Positions 13,592-13,624 of a stretch of 13,624 bases of DNA are shown here, one piece after another. The DNA is from Planctomycetota bacterium (GTDB lineage: Bacteria > Planctomycetota > Phycisphaerae > WQYP01). The notes beneath the pieces are model-generated. The model had not been told where the DNA came from. It was given only the letters and a program-made list of their open reading frames with translations, and made no database searches. The stretch's first letter is position 1, and every line of letters starts with the position of its first letter. The translations under genes were made by a program, and so were the position numbers. Where the stretch lies: the NCBI GenBank assembly GCA_023489375.1, contig JAMDCX010000066.1:1-13624 (forward strand). Direction: 5' to 3'.

Positions 13592-13624
13592 CCAGCCAAT
13601 CAAAGTTAATTTATAGGCGCTACA

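Noticed and set aside
13283..13624. Integron attC-type site as the intron target
   Set aside because: The inverted repeats suggested it, but no RYYYAAC/GTTRRRY core pair at the right places is seen. The intron also uses EBS1 and EBS2 pairing, unlike the attC-targeting group IIC introns.

Overview
The window looks like a piece of a planctomycete-type chromosome, most likely Phycisphaerae or a related PVC lineage. The evidence is a PEP-CTERM secreted protein, a prepilin-like N-terminus of the kind common in these bacteria, a GT4 glycosyltransferase with a Gln in place of the second Glu of the EX7E motif, moderate GC, and GC-rich hairpin repeats between genes. The lineage is inferred from gene style, not from a marker gene.

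Layout: at the left edge (1-112, minus) a prepilin-type protein begins and runs out of the window. Upstream of it are a promoter, a clear intrinsic terminator (170-204) and a possible 39-residue membrane peptide (189-308). A PEP-CTERM surface protein follows (399-1277, minus), with a good sigma70-type promoter about 350 bases upstream, so its leader is long. An AT-rich intergenic stretch leads to class II fumarase fumC (1940-3370, minus). A divergent intergenic region then holds the fumC promoter, a leader hairpin and a repeat-like block, followed by the only large plus-strand gene, a SWIM-SNF2 helicase (3785-6352).

That gene converges within 7 bases on a minus-strand row: a large unrecognised, probably exported or membrane-anchored helical protein (6360-8711), a GT4 glycosyltransferase starting at TTG (8690-9850), truA (9899-10639) and asd (10720-11739). 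These four are close together and could be cotranscribed. An AT-rich gap with a doubtful ORF precedes a YraN/UPF0102 gene (12177-12557).

The right end (about 12800-13624) is non-coding and mobile. On the minus strand it carries the 5' part of a group II intron. Its 5' end reads GTGTG at 13287. The six exon bases before that pair perfectly with an internal EBS1 (CGCACC with GGTGCG), and the next block pairs with EBS2 (ATATGG with CCATAT). No reverse transcriptase or domain V is present, so the intron is cut off at its 3' side, next to a GC-rich block bounded by 10-bp inverted repeats. The 51 bases of 5' exon recur at 76% identity without the intron at 3618-3668, which looks like an empty target site. 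The exon side (13392-13591) is dense in long inverted repeats.

I see no CRISPR array, tRNA or rRNA, and no convincing complete new defence or metabolic system. The most interesting material is the intron fragment with its unoccupied relative, the unknown 783-residue protein, and the leader region of the PEP-CTERM gene.
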